Positions 1-5,811 of a stretch of DNA of 5,811 nucleotides are shown here, in pieces. The notes below the pieces were generated by a model. The model was not told the DNA's origin, did no database searches, and worked only from the letters and a program-made list of their open reading frames with translations. The position numbers and the translations under genes were made by a program. The stretch comes from Actinomycetota bacterium (GTDB lineage Bacteria > Actinomycetota > Humimicrobiia > Humimicrobiales > Humimicrobiaceae): positions 1-5,811 of the forward strand of contig VGAU01000127.1 in NCBI GenBank assembly GCA_016870675.1, in the 5' to 3' direction. Each line of letters begins with the position of its first letter. Position 1 is the stretch's first letter.

Positions 1-91
1 CTGATGTAAGTGTTGTCTTACCATGATCCACATGGCCTATAGTCCCTATGTTTATATGAGGTTTGGTCCTTTCAAATTTTTTCTTAGCCAT
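1..91 (-). CDS. tuf: Elongation factor Tu, N-terminal fragment (cut by window edge)
   Basis: EF-Tu is the GTPase that brings aminoacyl-tRNA to the ribosomal A site. Only the first 30 codons are in the window. They read MAKKKFERTKPHINIGTIGH and continue VDHGKTTLTS. This gives the standard N-terminus and the complete P-loop GHVDHGKT (residues 19-26), which binds the GTP phosphates. The ATG at 89-91 is preceded by a GAAAGGA Shine-Dalgarno site (98-104) with 6 bases between, which fixes the start. The gene lies 49 bp after the fusA stop, the usual str-operon position. The gap is almost pure A/T and I see no convincing separate promoter in it, so co-transcription with fusA is inferred. The rest of domain I and domains II-III lie outside, so intactness cannot be judged. 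Many genomes carry two tuf copies; this would be the str-linked one. Confidence 0.97.
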   Translation of the reverse strand, partial: MAKKKFERTKPHINIGTIGHVDHGKTTLTS

Positions 92-140
92 AATATATCC
101 TTTCTTTGTTTTGAAGTTAATTTAATTTATATTAAATAAC

Positions 141-2231
141 CTATACTGCAATTTTACTTCCTTTAAACCTTTCAATAATTTCGTCTGCAATTCTACCTGG
201 TGCTGGTTCATATTTTTTAAACTGCATAGTAAAAGTGGCGCGCCCCTGAGTTTTAGACCGCAAATCCGTAGCATATCCAAACATTTCAGCAAGCGGCACC
301 TCTGTTTTTATAATTCTATTCTTACTTCTCAGTAATACAGATAATATTTTTCCTCTCCTCGAATTAAGATCACCAATAACTTCTCCCATATACTTGTCCG
401 GAGCAACCACTTCAACGTCCATTACTGGCTCAAGTAAAATAGGAAGACATTTTTTCATACCTTCTCTAAAAGCTTTTGACCCGGCAATCCTGAAAGCCAT
501 TTCTGAAGAATCTACTTCATGATAAGAACCATCTAAAAGTATGGCTTTAACATCAACAACCGGATATCCGGCCACCTCGCCGCTTTGCATTGCATCTACT
601 ATTCCCATTTTTACTGGCTTGATAAATTCTTTTGGTATAACTCCGCCTTTTGTTTTATCCTCAAATTCAAATCCCTTACCGTATTCATTTGGTTCAAAAC
701 GGACAACTACATGACCATACTGCCCCCTTCCACCACTTTGCCTGATATATTTTCCTTCTACTTGTGTTCCTTTAGTTATCGTTTCCCTGTAAGATACCTG
801 AGGTTTACCTACATTTGCACCTACACCAAACTCACGGAGCAATCTATCTACTATAATTTCGAGATGGAGTTCACCCATACCTGAAATAATTGTCTGTCCG
901 GTTTCACTATCGATTTCCATTCTAAAAGTAGGATCTTCTTCTTCCAGCTTGGAAAGCGCAATGACTAATTTTTCCTGGTCGATTTTTGTTTTTGGTTCAA
1001 TAGCAATTGATAATACCGGCTCAGGGAAACTAATGGATTCATATTTAATAGGCTTATTTGGGTCACATATAGTATCACCCGTATTTACATTCTTTAAGCC
1101 AACAACTGCTCCTATATCTCCACTGTAAGCCTCTTTTAATTCCTCTCTGCTATTGGCATGCATCTCCAACAGTTTACTGACTCTGTTTTTATTACCATTA
1201 TTTGCATTCAGTACCTGCATTCCACTTTTCATGGTTCCGGAATAAATTCTCAAATAACTTAACTTTCCTACAAATGGATCAGTTGTTATTTTAAATACCA
1301 GCCCAGAAAAAGGTGCATCATCACTGACCTCCCTCTCAATTTCTTTTCCGTTATCAGGATTAATACCTTTAGGTGAAGATACATCACTGGGAGATGGGAG
1401 AAAGTCCACTACTGTGTCCAGTATTGGCTGCACACCTTTATTCTTAAAAGCAGCTCCGCAAAGGACAGGAACACCGTTAACATTTATAGTTATTTCCCTG
1501 ATAGCTTTCTTTAATTCTCCTTCACTTATTTCAATATTTTCAACATATTTGTTTAAAATATCATCATTATAATTAGCAATATTTTCAATTAGTTGCTGCC
1601 TATATTTTTCAGCAGTAGATTCAAGTTCTGAAGGTACATCCTCATACTCGAATTTAATTCCCATTTCATCTTTATATATAATTGCCCTCATACTGATAAG
1701 ATCAATGATTCCTAAAAAGTCTTCTTCTTTACCTATAGGAATTTGTATAGGTAGTGGATTGGCACCAAGTCTTGTTTTAATCATATCTAAAACATAGAAG
1801 AAATCTGCTCCACTTCGATCCATCTTATTGACAAAAGCAATCCTGGGAACATTATATTTATCAGCCTGTCTCCATACAGTTTCAGACTGTGGTTCCACTC
1901 CTCCAACTGCGCAGAATATAATAATCATACCATCAAGTACTCTTAATGATCTTTCAACTTCAACAGTAAAATCAACATGTCCGGGAGTATCAATAATATT
2001 TATTTTATTATCCTTCCAGAAACAGGTTGTTGCAGCAGAAGTAATAGTAATTCCTCTTTCCTGCTCCTGTATCATCCAATCCATAACTGCTGCTCCATCG
2101 TGAACTTCTCCCATTTTATAAGTCTTACCGGTATAATACAGAATACGTTCAGTCGTAGTTGTTTTACCTGCATCTATGTGAGCAGTTATACCTATATTTC
2201 TTGTATTTTTTAATGAAACCTGTCTAGTCAT
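141..2231 (-). CDS. fusA: Elongation factor G (translocase GTPase)
   Basis: EF-G uses GTP to move tRNAs and mRNA through the ribosome after each peptide bond, and acts with RRF in ribosome recycling. The 696 residues match the usual bacterial length. Visible GTPase motifs are the P-loop AHIDAGKT (17-24), switch I RGITI (59-63), DTPGH (81-85), NKMD (135-138) and the G5-type segment GAAFKNKG (259-266). Domain II begins near 305. Domain III contains GQTIISGMGELHLEI (about 445-459). Domain IV contains SGGRGQYGHV (499-508) and the tip loop around YHEVDSSEMAF (570-580), which enters the decoding centre. Phe88 is at the position linked to fusidic acid binding in other EF-Gs. The start ATG (2229-2231) follows an AGGTGA Shine-Dalgarno (2238-2243) at 6 bases. 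The gap to the rpsG stop is only 15 bp, so translational coupling is likely. No frameshift or missing motif is seen. The context and intact GTPase motifs favour canonical EF-G over tetracycline-protection or EF-G2 paralogues. Confidence 0.98.
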   Translation of the reverse strand: MTRQVSLKNTRNIGITAHIDAGKTTTTERILYYTGKTYKMGEVHDGAAVMDWMIQEQERGITITSAATTCFWKDNKINIIDTPGHVDFTVEVERSLRVLDGMIIIFCAVGGVEPQSETVWRQADKYNVPRIAFVNKMDRSGADFFYVLDMIKTRLGANPLPIQIPIGKEEDFLGIIDLISMRAIIYKDEMGIKFEYEDVPSELESTAEKYRQQLIENIANYNDDILNKYVENIEISEGELKKAIREITINVNGVPVLCGAAFKNKGVQPILDTVVDFLPSPSDVSSPKGINPDNGKEIEREVSDDAPFSGLVFKITTDPFVGKLSYLRIYSGTMKSGMQVLNANNGNKNRVSKLLEMHANSREELKEAYSGDIGAVVGLKNVNTGDTICDPNKPIKYESISFPEPVLSIAIEPKTKIDQEKLVIALSKLEEEDPTFRMEIDSETGQTIISGMGELHLEIIVDRLLREFGVGANVGKPQVSYRETITKGTQVEGKYIRQSGGRGQYGHVVVRFEPNEYGKGFEFEDKTKGGVIPKEFIKPVKMGIVDAMQSGEVAGYPVVDVKAILLDGSYHEVDSSEMAFRIAGSKAFREGMKKCLPILLEPVMDVEVVAPDKYMGEVIGDLNSRRGKILSVLLRSKNRIIKTEVPLAEMFGYATDLRSKTQGRATFTMQFKKYEPAPGRIADEIIERFKGSKIAV

Positions 2232-2246
2232 ATATAGTCACCTACA

Positions 2247-2717
2247 CTACCACCTATAGTGTGCAAAAGCTTTGTTGGCCTCAGCCATCTTATGTAAATC
2301 TTCTTTCTTTTTAATACTGCTTCCAGTATTACTGGCACCATCTAAAATCTCGGCAGATAACCTTGCAGCCATGGTCTTTTCCTTCCTCCTGCTTGCAAAA
2401 TCAACTACCCATCTAATAGCCAGCATATTTGCTCTTTCCGCAGAGACTTCTACGGGCACCTGATAAGTAGCTCCACCAACTCTTCTTGGTTTTACCTCCA
2501 GCACAGGCCTTACATTATCAAGACATTTATCCAGTATCTCTAATGGATTTTCTTTGGTTCTTTCTCCCAGAATTCTCAGACTCTTATATACTATATTTTC
2601 AGCAATGCTTTTTTTACCATCTGTCAGAACCTTGTTAATCAGTTGAGATACAACCCTACTTTTATAAACAGGGTCTGTCTTCATTTTCCTTTTCGGAGGT
2701 TTTCCTTTTCTTGGCAT
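2247..2717 (-). CDS. rpsG: 30S ribosomal protein S7
   Basis: S7 binds the 3' major domain of 16S rRNA, starts assembly of the 30S head and lines the tRNA exit side. The 156 residues are the typical bacterial length. The N-terminus MPRKGKPPKRK is basic and binds rRNA. The family signature lies at about 15-46 and includes DGKKS (33-37). The beta-hairpin that reaches toward the E site spans about 71-91, with RRVGGATYQVP at 78-88. The C-terminus ends in AHYRW. The ATG (2715-2717) follows a strong Shine-Dalgarno, AGGAG (2725-2729), at 7 bases. Only 18 bp separate it from the rpsL stop. In E. coli S7 represses its own operon by binding a longer rpsL-rpsG spacer; no such spacer exists here, so any feedback must work differently. 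The gene looks intact. Confidence 0.98.
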   Translation of the reverse strand: MPRKGKPPKRKMKTDPVYKSRVVSQLINKVLTDGKKSIAENIVYKSLRILGERTKENPLEILDKCLDNVRPVLEVKPRRVGGATYQVPVEVSAERANMLAIRWVVDFASRRKEKTMAARLSAEILDGASNTGSSIKKKEDLHKMAEANKAFAHYRW

Positions 2718-2735
2718 CTATTAACTCCTCATAAA

Positions 2736-3107
2736 TTACTTTGGCTTCTTAGCGCCATACCTCGAGCGTGAAGATTTTCTATCTTCAACCCCTGCAGTAT
2801 CTAACGTGCCCCTAACAATCTTATATCTCACCCCAGGTAGATCTTTTACCCTACCGCCTCTTACCAGCACTATAGAGTGCTCCTGTAGATTATGACCAAC
2901 TCCTGGTATATATGCTGTAACCTCAGCTCCATTTGTAAGCCTTACCCTTGCTACTTTTCGCAGCGCCGAATTTGGCTTCTTGGGAGTAGAAGTATATACT
3001 CTAATACATACACCTCTTCTTAAAGGATTTTCCTGCAGGGCAGGTGTTTTCTTTTTCTTTTTTAATCTTTTTCTTCCTTTTTTAACCAGTTGACTTATAG
3101 TAGGCAT
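2736..3107 (-). CDS. rpsL: 30S ribosomal protein S12
   Basis: S12 sits at the decoding centre of the 30S subunit and helps control accuracy; it is the classical streptomycin-resistance target. The 123 residues carry the conserved core: RGVCIRVYT (31-39), TPKKPNSALRK (41-51), GVGHNLQEHS (69-78) and RGGRVKDLPGVRY (83-95). Lys43 and Lys88, the main resistance positions in E. coli numbering, are both lysine, so the sequence is wild type there. Asp89, the site of RimO methylthiolation in other bacteria, is present. The N-terminal arm is very basic, with five lysines in a row (16-20). The form is short: it lacks the extra segment many Firmicutes have before RGVC. The ATG (3105-3107) follows AGAGGA (3118-3123) at 10 bases; AGGG within 3113-3117 is a nearer alternative. 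It is the first gene after the 152 bp gap and so probably leads the str operon. Confidence 0.98.
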   Translation of the reverse strand: MPTISQLVKKGRKRLKKKKKTPALQENPLRRGVCIRVYTSTPKKPNSALRKVARVRLTNGAEVTAYIPGVGHNLQEHSIVLVRGGRVKDLPGVRYKIVRGTLDTAGVEDRKSSRSRYGAKKPK

Positions 3108-3144
3108 AAATACCCTATCCTCTAATTTAATAATACTGCTATAA

Positions 3145-3199
3145 CAAAAAATGATTAATGATAACCTTTTTTGAAGACACGAAAAAAGAGATTATCATC
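3145..3199 (-). terminator. Imperfect hairpin with downstream U-run between rpoC and rpsL (possible weak terminator or attenuator)
   Basis: On the minus-strand transcript the arm AUGAUAA (from 3192-3198) pairs exactly with UUAUCAU (3158-3164). The stem continues with one U-G and one C-G pair, then through a two-base bulge or a mismatch into U6 against A6 (3182-3187 with 3167-3172). The loop is about 9 bases. After the stem come six bases and then six U residues (3146-3151). This is terminator-like, but the stem is AU-rich and the U-run is not directly adjacent, so full termination is doubtful. It could act as a partial terminator, a processing site, or a 3' stabiliser of rpoBC mRNA. The upstream arm overlaps the proposed -10 box. 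Confidence 0.45.
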
Positions 3200-3217
3200 T
3201 AAAAATTAAAATGTCAA
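3191..3217 (-). promoter_or_regulatory. Possible sigma-70-type promoter for rpsL-rpsG-fusA-tuf
   Basis: Reading the minus strand, TTGACA (3212-3217) matches the -35 consensus at 6 of 6 positions and GATAAT (3191-3196) matches the -10 consensus at 5 of 6. The spacer is 15 bp, shorter than the preferred 17. A start near 3184 would leave a leader of about 75 bases before the rpsL ATG. Weak points are the short spacer, a start that would fall in a T-run, and AT-rich DNA in which such matches arise by chance. A separate promoter for the str operon is known in other bacteria and makes sense here, but the call rests on the two boxes alone. Confidence 0.4.
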
Positions 3218-3219
3218 TA

Positions 3220-3251
3220 TAAAAAAATGGCTATTTTAAAGTATTTTTTTA
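3220..3251 (-). repeat. A/T-only inverted repeat just after the rpoC stop
   Basis: TAAAAAAAT (3220-3228) and ATTTTTTTA (3243-3251) are perfect 9 bp inverted repeats around a 14 bp loop. In rpoC-sense RNA the structure starts 8 bases after the stop codon, and its downstream arm AUUUUUUUA also supplies a U-run. This resembles a very weak intrinsic terminator. With no G-C pair in the stem, stability would be low, and matching A and T runs are expected by chance in such a gap. Confidence 0.25.
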
Positions 3252-3259
3252 CTTATATT

Positions 3260-5811
3260 TTAGATATTGATTTCTATTTCTTTTCCGTCATCTCCCTCTG
3301 ATTCCTGAAGGATTTCTATCTCATCTTTATTGTCCTCCTTATAGCCGGGGTAATCTAATTGATAGTCCCTAAAGCTGCTCATACCCGTTCCTGCCGGTAT
3401 AGCCTTACCTAATATTACATTCTCCTTTAGTCCAACTAAATTATCTATTTTATTCTCCAGAGCTGCATCTGTTAGCACTCTGGTAGTTTCCTGAAATGAT
3501 GCAGCTGAAAGAAAACTATCAGTCGCAAGTGAAGCCTTAGTTATACCCATTAAATTTTGAACAGCTGTTGCTGGTACCTTCATGTTAGAAATTAATTTGT
3601 TATTCTCTTTTTCATAACAGAGCCTGTCTACCAGTTGCCCCGGGAGAAAATTACTATCTCCGGGATCAATTATGGTAACTTTCTTCAGCATTTGTCTGGC
3701 AATTACTTCTATATGTTTATCATTTATATCCACACCCTGAGCTTTATATACGTTCTGTACCTCTTTTACTAAATATTGCTCGCATTCCTTAATTCCGTTA
3801 ATTCTTAAAATATCATGAGGGTTTCTTGGCCCTTCAGTTAATTGATCTCCTGCAGAAATCTTATCTCCATTTTTAACATTTAATTTTGCTCTAACCGGGA
3901 TCTGATAAACCTTTTCCTGCTTGCCGTCTTTACTTTTTATAGTAAGCATTCTGAAGCGGGAATCTATGTCTTCGATTTCAACCTTTCCTGATATCTCTGC
4001 TATAAACGAATGTTCTTTAGGCGTTCTGGCTTCAAATAATTCTACTACCCGGGGCAGACCGCTGGTAATATCAATACCTTCAAAAGTTTTTTCATGCTTG
4101 TGAACATGTGTTTTTCTCTTAGCAGTAAGAATTAGTTTGGCAAAAACCTCTCCAACTTCAACATTTACTTTTTTATTTATCTGGAGTATTTCGCCTTTAG
4201 GAATAATTACATCTACAATATCTCCTCTCTCCATCTGAACCTGGAAAATTAATTTGTGTGGAATATGTTCTATATTTATCTCAATAACCTCGCTGGTATC
4301 TTTCTCAGTGAGGTCAGCTTTTTTAATATTCAGCTCAGATAACAATTCTTTTCTGAATATAAGCTTTCCTTTAACCGGCGATCTTATGGACCTCTGGATT
4401 ACAGTACTTGCTACCCCACCTGTATGGAAAGTACGCATAGTCAGCTGGGTGCCTGGCTCCCCAATAGATTGGGCTGCTATAATTCCTACCGCTTCCCCAA
4501 TTTCAACTAGTTTGCTAGTAGCAAGATCTCTTCCATAGCATTTCTGGCAAACTCCGGATTCTGCTTTGCAAGTCATAACTGAACGCACTTTTACACTCTC
4601 AATATTGGCATGTATGAACTTCTGCAGGTGCTTTTCAGTAATTTCTTCATCACTTTTTATTATATTCTTTTTAGTATTAGGATTATTAATTTCTTCCAGA
4701 CAGATTCTTCCTATTAAATTAGTATTAGGTTCTCCTTCAAGAGTTAAAACATAAAGATTTATACCATCCTCGGTCTCGCAGTCATTAATTCTTACCATAG
4801 TATCCTGTGCAACATCAACAAGCCTTCTGGTAAGATATCCCGAATCTGCAGTTCGTAGTGCGGTATCTGCAAGTCCCTGTCTGGCACCATGGGTGGAAAT
4901 AAAATATTCCAAAACCGTAAGTCCCTCTCTAAAGTTAGATTTGATAGGACTATCTATGATATCTCCTCTAGCATTCGCTACCAGTCCTCTCATACCTGCT
5001 AACTGACGGAGCTGTTTTATATTTCCTCTAGCACCAGATGTAGCCATCATATAAACCGGATTAAATTTGTTAAAATTCTTTTCCATAGCACTGGCTACGC
5101 TTTCATTAGCCTGTGACCATGTTTGTATCAATCCCTGATGTCTTTCAAATTCTGTTATCAAGCCTTGTTTATAATAATCCTCAATTCTTTCAATTTTTTT
5201 CTCCACACTGCTTAAAATTCTGGCTTTTTCAGGTGGTACATCTATATCATCTATTCCTATAGTAAGACCTGACCTGGTGGAATATTTAAATCCTGTTTGT
5301 TTGATAGCATCCAGCATTTCTGTAATAACATTTTGAGGAAATCTGCTTATGCATTCAGACATAATAGCAATAAGTTCTTTTTTAGATACTTCTTTATTAA
5401 CAAATTTATAATCCTCGGGCAGCGATTCGTTAAATATTATCCTTCCAACTGTTGTCCTGGTTACTTTCTCCTCAATTTTCACCTTAATGGGTACATGTAA
5501 AGATATAAAACCATAATCATAATCTAAAATAGCATCCTGGGGATTATTATAAAATCTCTCCTTGCCTTCTGATTCTTCTCTTTCTGAAGTTAAATAATAT
5601 ATTCCCAGGACCATATCTTGAGAGGGGACGACAACCGGTTCACCGCTTGCAGGGGATAATATATTATTTACAGACAGCATCAAAATCATCGCTTCAGCTT
5701 TTGCTTCATTTGATAATGGTACATGAACAGCCATCTGGTCACCGTCGAAATCTGCATTAAATGCAGGACAAACCATAGGATGAATCTGTATAGCCTTACC
5801 CTCTACCAGCA
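3260..5811 (-). CDS. rpoC: DNA-directed RNA polymerase subunit beta', C-terminal two thirds (5' end outside window)
   Basis: Beta' forms one side of the RNA polymerase cleft and carries the catalytic Mg ion. The frame is open to the window edge: upstream of the ATG at 5774-5776 it reads LVEGKAIQIHP, matching conserved beta' sequence, so that ATG is internal. The window holds 849 codons; by comparison with E. coli about 440 N-terminal residues are missing. Numbering from the internal Met, NADFDGD (7-13) holds the three catalytic aspartates. The bridge helix is at about 282-309 (FREGLTVLEYFISTHGARQG). Cys333, 403, 410 and 413 form the second zinc site. The trigger loop PGTQLTMRTFHTGG (441-454) has Met447, Arg448 and His451. 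An insertion of about 110 residues follows (458-567). DITSGLPRVVELFEAR (569-584) resumes the trigger helix. Conserved C-terminal blocks include GITKASLATDSFLSAASFQE (744-763) and LKENVILGKAIPAGTG (783-798), then an acidic tail. No break is seen. rpsL follows after 152 bp. Confidence 0.98.
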   Translation of the reverse strand, partial: LVEGKAIQIHPMVCPAFNADFDGDQMAVHVPLSNEAKAEAMILMLSVNNILSPASGEPVVVPSQDMVLGIYYLTSEREESEGKERFYNNPQDAILDYDYGFISLHVPIKVKIEEKVTRTTVGRIIFNESLPEDYKFVNKEVSKKELIAIMSECISRFPQNVITEMLDAIKQTGFKYSTRSGLTIGIDDIDVPPEKARILSSVEKKIERIEDYYKQGLITEFERHQGLIQTWSQANESVASAMEKNFNKFNPVYMMATSGARGNIKQLRQLAGMRGLVANARGDIIDSPIKSNFREGLTVLEYFISTHGARQGLADTALRTADSGYLTRRLVDVAQDTMVRINDCETEDGINLYVLTLEGEPNTNLIGRICLEEINNPNTKKNIIKSDEEITEKHLQKFIHANIESVKVRSVMTCKAESGVCQKCYGRDLATSKLVEIGEAVGIIAAQSIGEPGTQLTMRTFHTGGVASTVIQRSIRSPVKGKLIFRKELLSELNIKKADLTEKDTSEVIEINIEHIPHKLIFQVQMERGDIVDVIIPKGEILQINKKVNVEVGEVFAKLILTAKRKTHVHKHEKTFEGIDITSGLPRVVELFEARTPKEHSFIAEISGKVEIEDIDSRFRMLTIKSKDGKQEKVYQIPVRAKLNVKNGDKISAGDQLTEGPRNPHDILRINGIKECEQYLVKEVQNVYKAQGVDINDKHIEVIARQMLKKVTIIDPGDSNFLPGQLVDRLCYEKENNKLISNMKVPATAVQNLMGITKASLATDSFLSAASFQETTRVLTDAALENKIDNLVGLKENVILGKAIPAGTGMSSFRDYQLDYPGYKEDNKDEIEILQESEGDDGKEIEINI
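4076..4405 (-). other. Trigger-loop insertion in beta' (SI3-like, intermediate size)
   Basis: This segment encodes about 110 residues between the two halves of the trigger loop: after TFHTGGVAS and before DITSGLPR. In Bacillus subtilis the two halves are nearly continuous (GGVAGDDITQGLPR). In E. coli the same site holds SI3, about 188 residues forming two sandwich-barrel hybrid domains. The insert here looks beta-rich, with short patches such as SPVKGKLIF, GDIVDVIIPKGEIL and VEVGEVFAKLIL, and ends in a basic, histidine-containing stretch (KRKTHVHKHEK). That pattern and the length suggest a single sandwich-barrel hybrid domain; this is inference. It is in frame and of similar base composition to its surroundings, so it is a native domain and not a recent insertion. 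Confidence 0.75.

Noticed and set aside
120..137. Seven-bp inverted repeat (ATTTAAT / ATTAAAT, 4-base loop) after the fusA stop
   Set aside because: It is A/T only, has no following U-run, and lies in a nearly pure A/T gap where such repeats are expected. It is not supported as a terminator between fusA and tuf.
585..884. Plus-strand open frame of 99 codons
   Set aside because: It lies wholly antisense to conserved fusA domain III-IV sequence, has no clear ribosome site, and its product is a low-complexity shadow. The same holds for the other plus-strand frames inside fusA, rpsG and rpoC (for example 1828-2103, 2272-2463, 4254-4538).
3130..3158. Second promoter candidate, TTAATC - 17 bp - TATTAT, closer to rpsL
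   Set aside because: The -35 matches only 3 of 6 positions, and the predicted start would fall almost on the Shine-Dalgarno, leaving a leader of about 15 bases. This is likely chance in AT-rich DNA.
5774..5776. ATG as the start of rpoC
   Set aside because: The frame stays open upstream and encodes conserved beta' sequence (GKAIQIHP) directly before the catalytic NADFDGD motif, so this Met is internal and the true start is outside the window.
1..5811. Search for a novel system, mobile element, CRISPR array or RNA gene
   Set aside because: All but about 235 bases are coding sequence of five universally conserved housekeeping genes in standard order. No direct repeats, transposase, integrase, tRNA-like structure or foreign-looking composition was seen.

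Overview
The window is a run of core transcription and translation genes, all on the minus strand. In transcription order they are rpoC (3' part only), rpsL, rpsG, fusA and the first codons of tuf. This is the end of the bacterial rpoBC operon joined to the str operon. Every base is accounted for by these genes, three short gaps (15, 18 and 49 bp) and one longer gap of 152 bp between rpoC and rpsL. The plus strand shows no credible gene. There is no tRNA, rRNA, CRISPR array or mobile element.

The organism is a bacterium with an AT-rich genome: third codon positions and gaps are strongly A/T, and AGA and AGG arginine codons are common. Three features argue against an ordinary Bacillus- or Clostridium-type Firmicute. 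No L7Ae-like small gene lies between rpoC and rpsL. S12 is the short 123-residue form, without the extra segment many Firmicutes have before the RGVC motif. The RNA polymerase beta' chain has an insertion of about 110 residues in its trigger loop, where Bacillus has none and E. coli has about 188. The phylum cannot be settled by eye; an AT-rich anaerobic or little-cultured lineage is only a guess.

Layout, read from high to low coordinates. 5811-3260: rpoC, with the catalytic Mg motif, bridge helix, second zinc site, trigger loop and C-terminus. 3259-3108: non-coding, holding an AT-only inverted repeat just after the rpoC stop, a promoter-like pair (TTGACA, 15 bp, GATAAT), and a hairpin whose upstream arm overlaps the -10 box. 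3107-2736: rpsL. 2717-2247: rpsG. 2231-141: fusA. 91-1: start of tuf.

rpoC encodes the catalytic partner of RNA polymerase. rpsL and rpsG encode 30S proteins S12 (decoding centre) and S7 (head assembly and E/P site). fusA encodes the translocase EF-G, and tuf the aminoacyl-tRNA carrier EF-Tu. The tight spacing and well-placed Shine-Dalgarno sites from rpsL to tuf indicate one co-transcribed str operon. I see no undescribed multi-gene system. The points most worth a second look are the intermediate-size trigger-loop insertion and the overlapping promoter and hairpin ahead of rpsL.
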